64,000 nucleotides of DNA from assembly GCF_905475395.1 (NCBI RefSeq), contig NC_058337.1:91072368-91136367 (forward strand), read 5' to 3'. The notes beneath the pieces were generated by a model. It saw nothing but the letters and a program-made list of their open reading frames with translations, had not been told where the DNA came from and made no database searches. Origin of the DNA: Chrysoperla carnea. Its lineage: Eukaryota > Arthropoda > Insecta > Neuroptera > Chrysopidae. Below are positions 1 through 12,100 of the stretch, one piece after another. Numbering within the stretch: the first letter of the stretch is position 1; each line of letters starts with the position of its first letter. A program made the position numbers and the translations under genes.

Positions 1-44
1 TATATATTATTATATTAATTTTAAATTTTATGTTTCAAAATTAG

Positions 45-138
45 ATGTATTAGAGGGCTTTGGCATCTTCCAACAGTATCTTCTTTAGAACATAGGTTCA
101 ATTCAAGAAGCGTGTCGTTGTGTACGCAGAGTTATTAA
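45..138 (+). CDS. possible terminal exon of an upstream gene (partial)
   Basis: A splice-acceptor-like AG at 43-44 is followed by an open stretch of about 31 codons ending in TAA at 136-138, with a polyadenylation signal AATAAA at 160-165. The phase would be one base completing a split codon, then TGT ATT AGA GGG. The encoded peptide begins CIRGLWHLPTVSS and ends LCTQSY; I recognise no family in it. The base composition is less AT-rich than its surroundings. This is an inference from the acceptor, the stop and the poly(A) signal only; the rest of the gene would lie before the window. Confidence 0.28.
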
Positions 139-159
139 TTTATTATTTAAAAAATATGT

Positions 160-165
160 AATAAA
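160..165 (+). terminator. candidate poly(A) signal AATAAA
   Basis: AATAAA lies 22 bases after the TAA of the possible terminal exon at 45-138. It has meaning only if that exon is real, since AATAAA occurs often by chance in DNA this AT-rich. Confidence 0.25.
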
Positions 166-335
166 AATGATTAGTCATTATTAACCTCATATATTTTGAA
201 GAAAAAAACATGTTTTCTTAATGTTTTATTTACCATTTTTATTAAATTGTGATTTCAAGGAAAATGTAAATAATGATTGAAATCTTATAACTTTTTGAGC
301 CTAATTTAATCAATCAAATGTTAGATATAAACAAA

Positions 336-816
336 TGAAAACAAACAATTGACTGAGTTAATAGTTGAAATAGCATTTATAGTGTTGCTCTGTCTCATTA
401 CACATACATACATGCCACACACATATAACTGATATACCCATATAATACATTCTACACAATTTGCGCATAATTTGCGCTCTGACGGGTAAACAGTGATGTT
501 TACGAAAAAATGTTTCAAACAAAAGTTGTTTAATTTTTTATAAGGAAAATTTCATACATTTAAACTTTTGTTCAATCTGTAACGGTTTACAAGGTGGGTC
601 CTACGGACCCAATACTCAATTGACCTATATAGCTCATTTACGGACTTGACTCACTTTTTACGTCCTCAGACAGACGGACAACCGGAATTGGATTAATTAC
701 GTGATTTTATGAACACATATACCAAAATTTTGTTCACAGCATCAATATTTTTAAGCGTTACAAACTTGGGACTAAACTTAGTATACCTTGGTATATTTCA
801 TATACATGGTATAACA
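336..816 (+). repeat. family R interspersed repeat, copy 1
   Basis: This is one of at least seven related segments in the window. Shared landmarks in order are ACAATTGACTGAGTTA, CTCTGACGGGTAAACAGTGA, AACGGTTTACAAGG, GGGTCCTACGGACCC, GACAGACGGACAACCGG, then a short open frame beginning ATGAACA that encodes FLSVTNLGLNL and ends near CATGGTATAA. This copy has lost part of the middle relative to the copy at 43016. The family is unclassified: no reverse transcriptase, transposase or tRNA-like head is visible. Confidence 0.75.
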
Positions 817-2072
817 ATACAAAAACATACACATGCAAATGACTTCTTTTTAGCTATTCCCTCCAATTTTAGTCCCAACTTCCAGTTTAAAGAAAGATAA
901 TGACCTCTGTATACAAAATAATCTGACTGAAAAAAATTGCAGGATGCTTGCGAATTAGGAAACCCTAGTTGTTGTAGTAAAATAAAAAAGTTGCTAAATA
1001 AAAAAATCTTTGATATTCCCTTATCCAAAGAACGCGTGTTTTAACCGAAGAATGCATAGGTATATATTCAATTTTAAACAAAAAACTTTACCAGAATTTT
1101 AAACAACTGTATCTCTACGAAAAATCGTCGTAATTGGAACCTCAATAACTCATTTGTAAACTTATACTTTCCAGTTTTGGAATATGTAGCTCACAAATTT
1201 TTTGCCATTAATTAGCACGTAAAATTTAAATAATTTCCCGTATTTATTTAGATAAGATCACCAATTAATTGTCCCTGAGTAAAATTAAAAGTTTCCTAAA
1301 TCCGTAAAATGAATTCGTTTTTGTAATAAAATTTGAATTTTTTATAAAAATATTTAAAAATAAGTTTCAGTAAATAATTTTAAAAAATTCAATAAAAATA
1401 ATCAGATCTTTTTATGTCAATACAACAGGCAATTATTATCATCATAAATTGGGCACTAAATTTTACTTTTTAAGTACAGCTAGGGTGAAGCTAAAAAGTG
1501 TGCTATTGTGGAAAAGCTCTAAAAAGATATCCCAGCAATTTTCCATACTCTAGCATTGCGTCTACGCTGTGAATGCGTTTCATCAAAACAATTTTGGAAC
1601 ACTGAAAGAGTGGATGTTGAGAATGTCGCGGCATGTGATAAATAACTATACGACCAACCTGCAACACTCTGTACTCCTAGGCAGGAGTCATCTTATAGAA
1701 ATTAACAACATTTACTAAAGTAAATGAATCAGCTTAAAAGCACAACTAACTTTCTTCAATATTTAATTGTCTAAAATGCGTCTTTAGGTAGTTTAAAGTG
1801 GTAGAAAGATAATATTAGAAAAATGATTGTATTTGATGAAATTTGATAACTCTGTGGATGGGATAATTTTGATCCAAAAAGTATAAAAATCAGGTTAATT
1901 TAATGATTGAAGCCAGAGTTCCTGAGATATTGCAATATTTGGGTCGATTTTAGTCCGTATCTCAAAAACAATTCGACCAGTCATCAAATGCACCCGATTT
2001 TCGTTCTTTTTGGGTCAAAATTACCTTATATACTGAGTTTTATCGAAATTGGAGATACCAAAAATTTCTCGA
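817..2072. other. intergenic, no gene seen
   Basis: AT-rich sequence between the first family R copy and the start of the tandem duplication. A modestly GC-richer patch near 1490-1690 has stops in all frames and matches nothing I know. I support no gene here. Confidence 0.6.
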
Positions 2073-2844
2073 TATATTACAATTTTTTTAAGGGGTACCT
2101 CTTTGAAAAAAATCGAGAAAAAATTTTGGTTACGAATATTTTCTTACGAACACTGGCGGTAGTTTATTAAGCAAAGCGACCATCCGTTAATTTTCTACAA
2201 AAATATGTATGGCTCATTTTATGACATTTATTAATTAACAAATTATAAAATAATGCAAAAAAAAAATGTTCCTCGCTTTTTCAAATTCAAGCATTCAATT
2301 TCCTACAAAAATATGTATTAAGATTGCTGTACGTTCAATTAATGACAAGACACGAATTTGTTTATATGAAATAAAAATGGAAAACTTTGATAAGGAAGAC
2401 CTTCCTATTAACATTAAGAGCTCATATTTGGAGATAGTTTTCTAGAGTTGCACTCAGAAACCAATTTTTCGACATCGGAACAAAAAAAAAGTAGATATTT
2501 CGACCCACCCTAGTGTAGATGCACGTACCTGAATGTAATACTAGCGGCGCTAGGATTACAACTTATTACAGCATATTAAATAGCTTAGCATTCAGGTATT
2601 TTAATGCCCAGATACAAATCTGAAAGTTATGGACTTAACAAACATATTTTTGTTGTTCGAATAACAGAATTACATAAGTCATTAAATAATATTTAACAAA
2701 AGTTTTTGTTAAACATTATTTTTCAGTCACTTGCAAAAAGGAGTACTTATCTCGATTCTATGTGTTAATTAATTACTCGTGGAATATTGTTTAGAAATTA
2801 AATTTAATCACCACCAGTGCAATATTTAAAAATAATTTACAAAA

Positions 2845-5800
2845 ATGAAATTATCAAGATTTTTATCACTAATAATACTATGCAATAATTTATTTAAATT
2901 TGTAATAAATAAGGGTATTTTTAAGGAGGATGATCACCTTGAAGATGATAATGGCGACAATAATCAATTAATGCATAGTAGTCAACGATTTTTAAATGGG
3001 AATTTAATTAATGATCGTAATTTAATATTAAGTATACGAAAACCAACAAAAAATGATGACCCATCACAAAAGAATTGTGATTGTGTGCCATATTATTTAT
3101 GTTTAAATAATTCAATTATAACAGATGGGGAAGGATTAATTGATATTCGGTAAGTTAACCTTATATATTAATCGTTGAATGTTAACATTTTTCAGCAAGG
3201 TTGATAAGAACGGGTAACGCAAATTACTTGATATACTTAAAATAGCCTTATGAAATTCTTATGTTTTCTTATTAGCCATAATAGAGGGAGACTTTATCAG
3301 AAAAAATGGAATGACAAAATAAGTCCACCCTTTTGGCCACTGAAAATAGAGATAATTCTTAATGAACAATGAGAAGTTTTATCAGGTCGTAGGTGTTGCA
3401 TTTTCGCAAGGGCATACGATTTCATGTTCATAATTGTTAAGATTGATTCAGTCAAGACCTCGAACAAATTAGATGTAATTTGCATTTCGGTCAAACTTTT
3501 TCGGTCAAATTATGGGAAATGATAGTTGAAGTCATTCTACAGAAGAGTTCTCGTAGTCACAAGTCATGAAAATGACAGGATTTCATGTTATAGCTAAATT
3601 AAAGTTGGAAAATGTACTCATTTGTATAACATATGCCTATGTGTGTATAGGCAAATACGTATACAGATATGTATAACTATATGCATATGTATGTTTTTTA
3701 ATGTAAGAGTGCTGTTTTTTTATTCTTGTTTTTTTGAAGAATATGATACGAAATTCAAAGAAGAAGCAGTGTTAAATGTTCAGTGAATCAATAATATGAA
3801 GTGTTAGGATCAATATTTTCAGCTACATATCGTATACGATTTTTTACAATTAAATTACAATAATTTTTTTATACAAATGAGTACATTTTCCAACTTTAAT
3901 TTAGCGATATCTTGAAATCCTGTCATTTTCATGACTTAAGACCAAGTGAATTTTTATTCAGAATGACTAAAACTATCTAATTTGTAAAATTTTTACCGAA
4001 ATGCAGATTACATCTAATTTGTGCGAGGTCTAATCATACATAAAAAAGAGTGAACCTTGCATCAAATCAGGTATTTTTGTTTTTTGATATATTGTTTGCA
4101 ATGCAGAGGCAATAGTTAAACCCAAGATTTCTACCTCGTCAAACTACCGAATCATGCCAAAAAATAAGAAAAACCTCGAAAATTTTTATCTTATTTCAGT
4201 TTTTGCCGATTTTGACCCGGAAAACCTAGTTTTTATTGTGGTATTCATTTTTAAAGCAGGGTAAATTTGTAACAATTTGAGATAAGACCGGCTTTTATGG
4301 GACCGATAGTTTCGGAGATACAACTTTTCAACGATCTTACGCAAATTTTCATCTTGTTAACCGTTAGAGATAGAACAAAAGTTTAAATTTAAAAAATGTT
4401 TCTTATATACAAAATTAAAAACTTTGGTTTGGAACATATTTCATAAACATCACTAGTTTTCGAAAAATTATTTTCCAGAATGTTTCACTAGACCACTAGT
4501 TGGAGCTACCTGCAAACTTTCAACTTTCTATCTTTTATAGTGTTGGAGAAAATGGACACCAAAATTTTGTCCTAATTTGTGCCTTCACGAGTAAACAGTG
4601 ATGTTTATGAAATAATGTTTCAAACAATAGTTGTTTATTTTTTTAAAAGGAACATTTTTTATATTTGAACTGTTGCTCTATCTCTAACGGTATACAAGAT
4701 GAAATTTTGCAAAAATCGTAAACCTAACTTGAAAAAAAGTGAAAAGAAACAATTGACTGAGTTAATTGTTGAAATACCATGCATAGTCACTGTTGATTTC
4801 TTTATCACATAACACATACAAAAATGTATAGACAGTGTTGATGCGCAATCGTTTGTTTTTTTGACGTCACATAAATAACCCTCGTGGGTAAAAAGTGATG
4901 TTTACAAAAAAATGTTTCAAACAAAAGTTTTTTATTTTTTTTATAAGGAACATTTTTTACACTTAAACTTTTGTTCTATCTCTAACGGTTTACAAGATGG
5001 GTCCTACGGACCCAAGACCCAATTGACCTATGATGCTCATTTACGAACTTGACCTCACTTTTTACGACTTGAGTACGCTGTAAAAATTTCAGCTCGATAT
5101 CTTTTTTCGTTTTTGAGTTATCGTGTCCACAGACGGACGGACAACCGGAAATGGACTAATTAGGTGATTTTATGAACAGCTATGACAAAATTTTTTTCCT
5201 AGCATCATTATTTTTAAGCGTTACAAACTTGGGACTAAACTTAATATACTATGTATATTTCATATATGCATGGTATAAAAAGACAAATGTTGGAAAGCTG
5301 AATATCTAAAATATTCAAGTAATTCGCCATGTTGTTATATATTTCGCCTTTTTTGATATTTATCTGATTCTCAAATGTACTATATTTTCAATAAAAATTG
5401 TAAATTTTTATTACATATTCTTTCAGTTTCAGAAAATAAATTTTTGCTAATATATAGCTTGGCTTTACTTTTTCACAACAAATGAATAAAATTAATTTTT
5501 AATTTTCAGGATGCAAGATGGACCATGCACAAGTTACTTAGACTTTTGCTGTAAAACAGAAAATAAAATTCCAATTCAAACAAATAAAATCGATTTTCCA
5601 TTGAAAAAATCGGTAGGATGTGGAATTCGCAACCCAGAAGGTGTTGGATTTCGAATTACTGGCGATAAAAACAATGAATCACAGTATGGTGAATTTCCAT
5701 GGATGGTAGCAATTTTATACGAAGAACCTTATGAAAACAATGACAATAATGATGTAATTCCACAATCCAGAATAAATATTTATCAATGCGGTGGTTCGCT

Positions 5801-6485
5801 AATACATCCCAGAGTTGTAATAACAGCAGCACATTGTGTAAGCGACAAAAAGAAACAGAAATCGTTAAAAATACGAGCTGGGGAATGGGATACACAGACC
5901 AAAAGTGAACAGTATCCACATCAAGACCGTGACGTTGAAAAAGTAATCATTCACGAGTTATACTATGATCGGGCACTTTTTAACGACATCGCTCTGTTAA
6001 TCTTAAAATCACCAGTTAATATAGCAGAAAATGTAGACGTAGCATGTTTACCAGAACAGGCAATGATTACACCAGAAGGTACTCGATGTATTGCAAGTGG
6101 TTGGGGTAAAAATGTGTTCGGTCAAAAGGGACAGTACCAAGTGATATTGAAAAAAATTGAGTTACCGATTGTAGGGGATTTAGCTTGTACACAATCGTTG
6201 CAGAAAACGAGATTAGGTAATCGTTTTCAATTGCATCCAAGTTTTATTTGCGCTGGTGGTGAAGCAGGACGAGATACGTGTAAAGGTGATGGAGGTAGTC
6301 CCTTAGTTTGCCCCATAAGTGGTATACCCAATCGGTATTATCAAGCTGGAATTGTTGCATGGGGTATTGGATGCGGAGAACAACAAACTCCTGGTGTGTA
6401 TGTTAATGTTGCCTTATTTCGTGATTGGATTGATTTACAATTAAAAAATAATAAAATCAACACTGACACATATAGTTTTAGTTGA
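2845..6485 (+). CDS. clip-domain serine protease homolog, catalytically dead (copy 1)
   Basis: Two exons, 2845-3149 and 5510-6485, joined through an Arg codon split CG|G (donor GTAAGT at 3150, acceptor TTTTCAG ending 5509), give 426 aa. Residues 1 to about 24 are a hydrophobic signal peptide, so the protein is probably secreted into haemolymph. A clip domain has its six cysteines at 78, 80, 86, 108, 115 and 116, with the hallmark VPYYLC and DGEGLIDIR segments; the exon junction lies inside it. The chymotrypsin-fold domain follows: TAAHC with His210, NDIALL with Asp261, and GDGGSPLVC where the catalytic Ser is Gly363. Loss of that serine makes it a non-catalytic homolog of the CLIPA/PPAF-II/masquerade-like group, which in other insects acts as a cofactor for prophenoloxidase activation. 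That role is inferred from family membership. The start is the only ATG that provides a signal peptide, in context ACAAAAATG. Confidence 0.94.
3455..4031. repeat. foldback element in SPH intron (copy 1)
   Basis: Two imperfect inverted arms of about 160-175 bp, 3455-3627 and 3871-4031, face each other across about 240 bp. Matching landmarks are AGACCTCG with CGAGGTCT at the outer ends, GTCATGAAAATGACAGG with its complement, and AAAGTTGGAAAATGTACTCA with its complement at the inner ends. There is no coding capacity. It looks like a MITE or foldback element inserted in intron 1; the duplicate copy is at 9774-10350. Confidence 0.7.
4739..5281 (+). repeat. family R repeat in SPH intron (copy 1)
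   Basis: Near full-length family R copy running from GAAAAGAAACAATTGACTG to TGCATGGTATAAAA, with the palindrome GGGTCCTACGGACCC and a conserved mini-frame starting at 5172 that encodes FLSVTNLGLNLIYYVYFIYAW. The preceding 4350-4450 carries part of the same sequence in inverted orientation (CTTGTTAACCGTTAGAGATAG), so the intron holds two opposed partial copies. The duplicate is at 11058-11600. Confidence 0.75.
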
Positions 6486-6539
6486 AAATTGTTTTAAATT
6501 AATTGACAAGTTTTAGTAAATGTTATGTTTTCTATTTTA

Positions 6540-6545
6540 AATAAA
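6540..6545 (+). terminator. poly(A) signal of SPH copy 1
   Basis: AATAAA lies 55 bases after the TGA stop of the serine protease homolog, in an AT-rich 3' UTR. Equivalent to 12859-12864 in the second unit. Confidence 0.6.
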
Positions 6546-7827
6546 TATATAATGTTGATTTGATATTTTGTCTTATTATTCTTTTTAAATAACTCCCGAT
6601 CAAGTACATTTGACTTATTTTGATTCAATCTAGCAGGTGTGTATAGACTGTCAATGGAAGCAAAATAATACACTTTTTAATTTCTGAAAAAGTTCAATGA
6701 AAGCTCCATTGAAATTCAAAAAGGAAATTAATAAACATATCTATAAATCCTGTTTTGCTTAACTTTTCTTTTTCTTACAAAAGTTTTGCATAATTTATAA
6801 GATGATCATTGTAAAAGCATGATAATTTTAAATCATTTCAAACCATAGTGAACACTTTTTTGAACAAATTTTGATACAAGATGGCTTATTGGCGATTTTT
6901 GTTGTAGCAATTACACCAAACACGATGGTGGTATTGAAAACCTTGTAAACCACCGACTTTTTTGTTTAAAAAAACGTGTTTTTTTTCTGTGTTTAACCAA
7001 TTTTATATCGTTGGCCAAAACATTGAATTTTGTTCAAAGAATTGACAATTTTAATTGAGCTTACTTGTTTATTAAAGATTTGCAGCTTTTAATTTAAGTT
7101 TTTCTATTTCATACTCCCAAAATATGTTGCTTCAAGTTTTATAAAACATTACTTTCTTTACAAAAAAATAACTCAAAGACTGTATCGAAATACATGCAAC
7201 TACCGGTATATACCAGAAAAGTGAAACTTGTTGGTCCCAAATAGACCTTTATAGGTCTATTGATTATTCGAGATCATTTTGCGTTTGGGTCTGCTAATTA
7301 TTATTGAACTAATTTTTCGAATAATCCTTCTTTTACAAACATAAAGTTGATATGATTATATTAACTCGTAAATTTTCCAATAAAACCATTATTTTTTAAT
7401 ACATTTTTTCCGACATAAGTTTTTATTTTCTGAACCCACAATACACTTTTTTGTCGGTTTCATAGTCAATGGATTTGTTTGAAAATTTACCCTTTAACAA
7501 ATTAAATTGTTACATTGCCTAAAAAAGCCGATAAGAAGACGTTAATTCAGGCTTACATTCTTCACGACGTCCAAGTTATTCATCATATTCCGCTGGATTT
7601 GATCCACTTATATAGTCAATTTAGTACTTCAACTATTTGTGATCGATTATATTCTGATACAGTTTCTCTTTCTCCTGAAACCACACTTTCCTGGTAAACT
7701 TACAAAAACTTTCTCAAATGCTTTTTATGTATTTCAAGATGGTAAAAAAATAATTCGGAAAAATTGATGGATTCAAAAGGTAAGCGATCAATAACAAAGT
7801 TTATTATTTGGTATCTCGAGAAATAGT
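6546..7827. other. intergenic within unit 1, no gene seen
   Basis: AT-rich DNA after the SPH poly(A) signal. A 60-codon open frame at 7515-7697 begins with TTG, has no ATG and resembles no family, so I do not call it a gene. The same stretch recurs at 12865-14146. Confidence 0.55.
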
Positions 7828-8070
7828 GCAACCTACCCAGTTACAATCCCTTTTCAAATTTGTACTGTTAGTAGGATTACTAAGCGTAAATTTGATTAGG
7901 ATTCTAAGGCATTAACTTCGAAAACGGAAATGTTTAATGTATACAAAATTTTTGCTAATATTACCTAAGCCGTTTTCGAGATCTCATACCTTAAAACTTT
8001 AATCGACTTTACGCTTAGTAATCGTACTTACAGTACAAACTTTGAAATGAATTGAAACTTGGCAGGTTGC
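7828..8070. repeat. 243-bp foldback/MITE-like palindrome (copy 1)
   Basis: An imperfect palindrome that folds over its whole length. The outer ends are GCAACCT at 7828 and AGGTTGC ending at 8070; inside, TTGTACTGTTAGTAGGATTA and ACTAAGCGTAAA pair with their complements near 8012-8041, closing at CGAAAACGG / CCGTTTTCG. No coding capacity. Duplicate copy at 14147-14389. Confidence 0.7.
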
Positions 8071-8379
8071 TTAAAAAACAAGTTACTTAAAAAGCTCGTG
8101 ACATCACGTTTCAAAATTTGTAATGTCCAAGCGCGAAAGCATAATTTAGTGTCTATTATTTCTTAACTAGCCATTCGTTGTCTCTATACTTTGAATATTT
8201 AGCTAAAAGTTGATTTTATTAAAGATTATTCAATAAATATAAGAATAAATGGAAATAACTGTTTTTTTATATTATTTTTCCATAAAATTGGAAAATGTGT
8301 GACGTCACGTCAGGGGGGGGTTCAAAATGTGACAACTTGTGACAAGGGCGGAGAGGGGGGTTAAAAAGTCCTGAAAATT

Positions 8380-8391
8380 TTTTATATATAT
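8380..8391. other. 12-bp junction between tandem units
   Basis: TTTTATATATAT separates the end of unit 1 from the start of unit 2 and matches neither unit's outer flank. It could be end-joining filler at a real breakpoint or a low-complexity bridge made during assembly. Confidence 0.8.
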
Positions 8392-9163
8392 TATATTACA
8401 ATTTTTTTAAGGGGTACCTCTTTGAAAAAAATCGAGAAAAAATTTTGGTTACGAATATTTTCTTACGAACACTGGCGGTAGTTTATTAAGCAAAGCGACC
8501 ATCCGTTAATTTTCTACAAAAATATGTATGGCTCATTTTATGACATTTATTAATTAACAAATTATAAAATAATGCAAAAAAAAAATGTTCCTCGCTTTTT
8601 CAAATTCAAGCATTCAATTTCCTACAAAAATATGTATTAAGATTGCTGTACGTTCAATTAATGACAAGACACGAATTTGTTTATATGAAATAAAAATGGA
8701 AAACTTTGATAAGGAAGACCTTCCTATTAACATTAAGAGCTCATATTTGGAGATAGTTTTCTAGAGTTGCACTCAGAAACCAATTTTTCGACATCGGAAC
8801 AAAAAAAAAGTAGATATTTCGACCCACCCTAGTGTAGATGCACGTACCTGAATGTAATACTAGCGGCGCTAGGATTACAACTTATTACAGCATATTAAAT
8901 AGCTTAGCATTCAGGTATTTTAATGCCCAGATACAAATCTGAAAGTTATGGACTTAACAAACATATTTTTGTTGTTCGAATAACAGAATTACATAAGTCA
9001 TTAAATAATATTTAACAAAAGTTTTTGTTAAACATTATTTTTCAGTCACTTGCAAAAAGGAGTACTTATCTCGATTCTATGTGTTAATTAATTACTCGTG
9101 GAATATTGTTTAGAAATTAAATTTAATCACCACCAGTGCAATATTTAAAAATAATTTACAAAA

Positions 9164-12100
9164 ATGAAATTATCAAGATTTTTATCACTAATAATACTAT
9201 GCAATAATTTATTTAAATTTGTAATAAATAAGGGTATTTTTAAGGAGGATGATCACCTTGAAGATGATAATGGCGACAATAATCAATTAATGCATAGTAG
9301 TCAACGATTTTTAAATGGGAATTTAATTAATGATCGTAATTTAATATTAAGTATACGAAAACCAACAAAAAATGATGACCCATCACAAAAGAATTGTGAT
9401 TGTGTGCCATATTATTTATGTTTAAATAATTCAATTATAACAGATGGGGAAGGATTAATTGATATTCGGTAAGTTAACCTTATATATTAATCGTTGAATG
9501 TTAACATTTTTCAGCAAGGTTGATAAGAACGGGTAACGCAAATTACTTGATATACTTAAAATAGCCTTATGAAATTCTTATGTTTTCTTATTAGCCATAA
9601 TAGAGGGAGACTTTATCAGAAAAAATGGAATGACAAAATAAGTCCACCCTTTTGGCCACTGAAAATAGAGATAATTCTTAATGAACAATGAGAAGTTTTA
9701 TCAGGTCGTAGGTGTTGCATTTTCGCAAGGGCATACGATTTCATGTTCATAATTGTTAAGATTGATTCAGTCAAGACCTCGAACAAATTAGATGTAATTT
9801 GCATTTCGGTCAAACTTTTTCGGTCAAATTATGGGAAATGATAGTTGAAGTCATTCTACAGAAGAGTTCTCGTAGTCACAAGTCATGAAAATGACAGGAT
9901 TTCATGTTATAGCTAAATTAAAGTTGGAAAATGTACTCATTTGTATAACATATGCCTATGTGTGTATAGGCAAATACGTATACAGATATGTATAACTATA
10001 TGCATATGTATGTTTTTTAATGTAAGAGTGCTGTTTTTTTATTCTTGTTTTTTTGAAGAATATGATACGAAATTCAAAGAAGAAGCAGTGTTAAATGTTC
10101 AGTGAATCAATAATATGAAGTGTTAGGATCAATATTTTCAGCTACATATCGTATACGATTTTTTACAATTAAATTACAATAATTTTTTTATACAAATGAG
10201 TACATTTTCCAACTTTAATTTAGCGATATCTTGAAATCCTGTCATTTTCATGACTTAAGACCAAGTGAATTTTTATTCAGAATGACTAAAACTATCTAAT
10301 TTGTAAAATTTTTACCGAAATGCAGATTACATCTAATTTGTGCGAGGTCTAATCATACATAAAAAAGAGTGAACCTTGCATCAAATCAGGTATTTTTGTT
10401 TTTTGATATATTGTTTGCAATGCAGAGGCAATAGTTAAACCCAAGATTTCTACCTCGTCAAACTACCGAATCATGCCAAAAAATAAGAAAAACCTCGAAA
10501 ATTTTTATCTTATTTCAGTTTTTGCCGATTTTGACCCGGAAAACCTAGTTTTTATTGTGGTATTCATTTTTAAAGCAGGGTAAATTTGTAACAATTTGAG
10601 ATAAGACCGGCTTTTATGGGACCGATAGTTTCGGAGATACAACTTTTCAACGATCTTACGCAAATTTTCATCTTGTTAACCGTTAGAGATAGAACAAAAG
10701 TTTAAATTTAAAAAATGTTTCTTATATACAAAATTAAAAACTTTGGTTTGGAACATATTTCATAAACATCACTAGTTTTCGAAAAATTATTTTCCAGAAT
10801 GTTTCACTAGACCACTAGTTGGAGCTACCTGCAAACTTTCAACTTTCTATCTTTTATAGTGTTGGAGAAAATGGACACCAAAATTTTGTCCTAATTTGTG
10901 CCTTCACGAGTAAACAGTGATGTTTATGAAATAATGTTTCAAACAATAGTTGTTTATTTTTTTAAAAGGAACATTTTTTATATTTGAACTGTTGCTCTAT
11001 CTCTAACGGTATACAAGATGAAATTTTGCAAAAATCGTAAACCTAACTTGAAAAAAAGTGAAAAGAAACAATTGACTGAGTTAATTGTTGAAATACCATG
11101 CATAGTCACTGTTGATTTCTTTATCACATAACACATACAAAAATGTATAGACAGTGTTGATGCGCAATCGTTTGTTTTTTTGACGTCACATAAATAACCC
11201 TCGTGGGTAAAAAGTGATGTTTACAAAAAAATGTTTCAAACAAAAGTTTTTTATTTTTTTTATAAGGAACATTTTTTACACTTAAACTTTTGTTCTATCT
11301 CTAACGGTTTACAAGATGGGTCCTACGGACCCAAGACCCAATTGACCTATGATGCTCATTTACGAACTTGACCTCACTTTTTACGACTTGAGTACGCTGT
11401 AAAAATTTCAGCTCGATATCTTTTTTCGTTTTTGAGTTATCGTGTCCACAGACGGACGGACAACCGGAAATGGACTAATTAGGTGATTTTATGAACAGCT
11501 ATGACAAAATTTTTTTCCTAGCATCATTATTTTTAAGCGTTACAAACTTGGGACTAAACTTAATATACTATGTATATTTCATATATGCATGGTATAAAAA
11601 GACAAATGTTGGAAAGCTGAATATCTAAAATATTCAAGTAATTCGCCATGTTGTTATATATTTCGCCTTTTTTGATATTTATCTGATTCTCAAATGTACT
11701 ATATTTTCAATAAAAATTGTAAATTTTTATTACATATTCTTTCAGTTTCAGAAAATAAATTTTTGCTAATATATAGCTTGGCTTTACTTTTTCACAACAA
11801 ATGAATAAAATTAATTTTTAATTTTCAGGATGCAAGATGGACCATGCACAAGTTACTTAGACTTTTGCTGTAAAACAGAAAATAAAATTCCAATTCAAAC
11901 AAATAAAATCGATTTTCCATTGAAAAAATCGGTAGGATGTGGAATTCGCAACCCAGAAGGTGTTGGATTTCGAATTACTGGCGATAAAAACAATGAATCA
12001 CAGTATGGTGAATTTCCATGGATGGTAGCAATTTTATACGAAGAACCTTATGAAAACAATGACAATAATGATGTAATTCCACAATCCAGAATAAATATTT

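Larger units (their letters stand above)
2073..8379 (+). repeat. tandem duplication unit, copy 1 (6307 bp)
   Basis: Every landmark in this block recurs exactly 6319 bases downstream. The match starts at 2073 (with 8392) and stops at 8379 (with 14698), where copy 1 continues TTTTATATATAT and copy 2 continues GTGTGACG. The unit holds one complete serine protease homolog gene with its intron, upstream region and about 1.9 kb of downstream DNA. I found no difference between the copies in the lines I compared, in coding or non-coding parts, including homopolymer lengths checked near 3720. The duplication is therefore either very recent or an assembly artefact. Confidence 0.97.

Noticed and set aside
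7515-7697. 60-codon frame (and its duplicate at 13834)
   Set aside because: No ATG start, no family resemblance; doubled only because of the tandem duplication.
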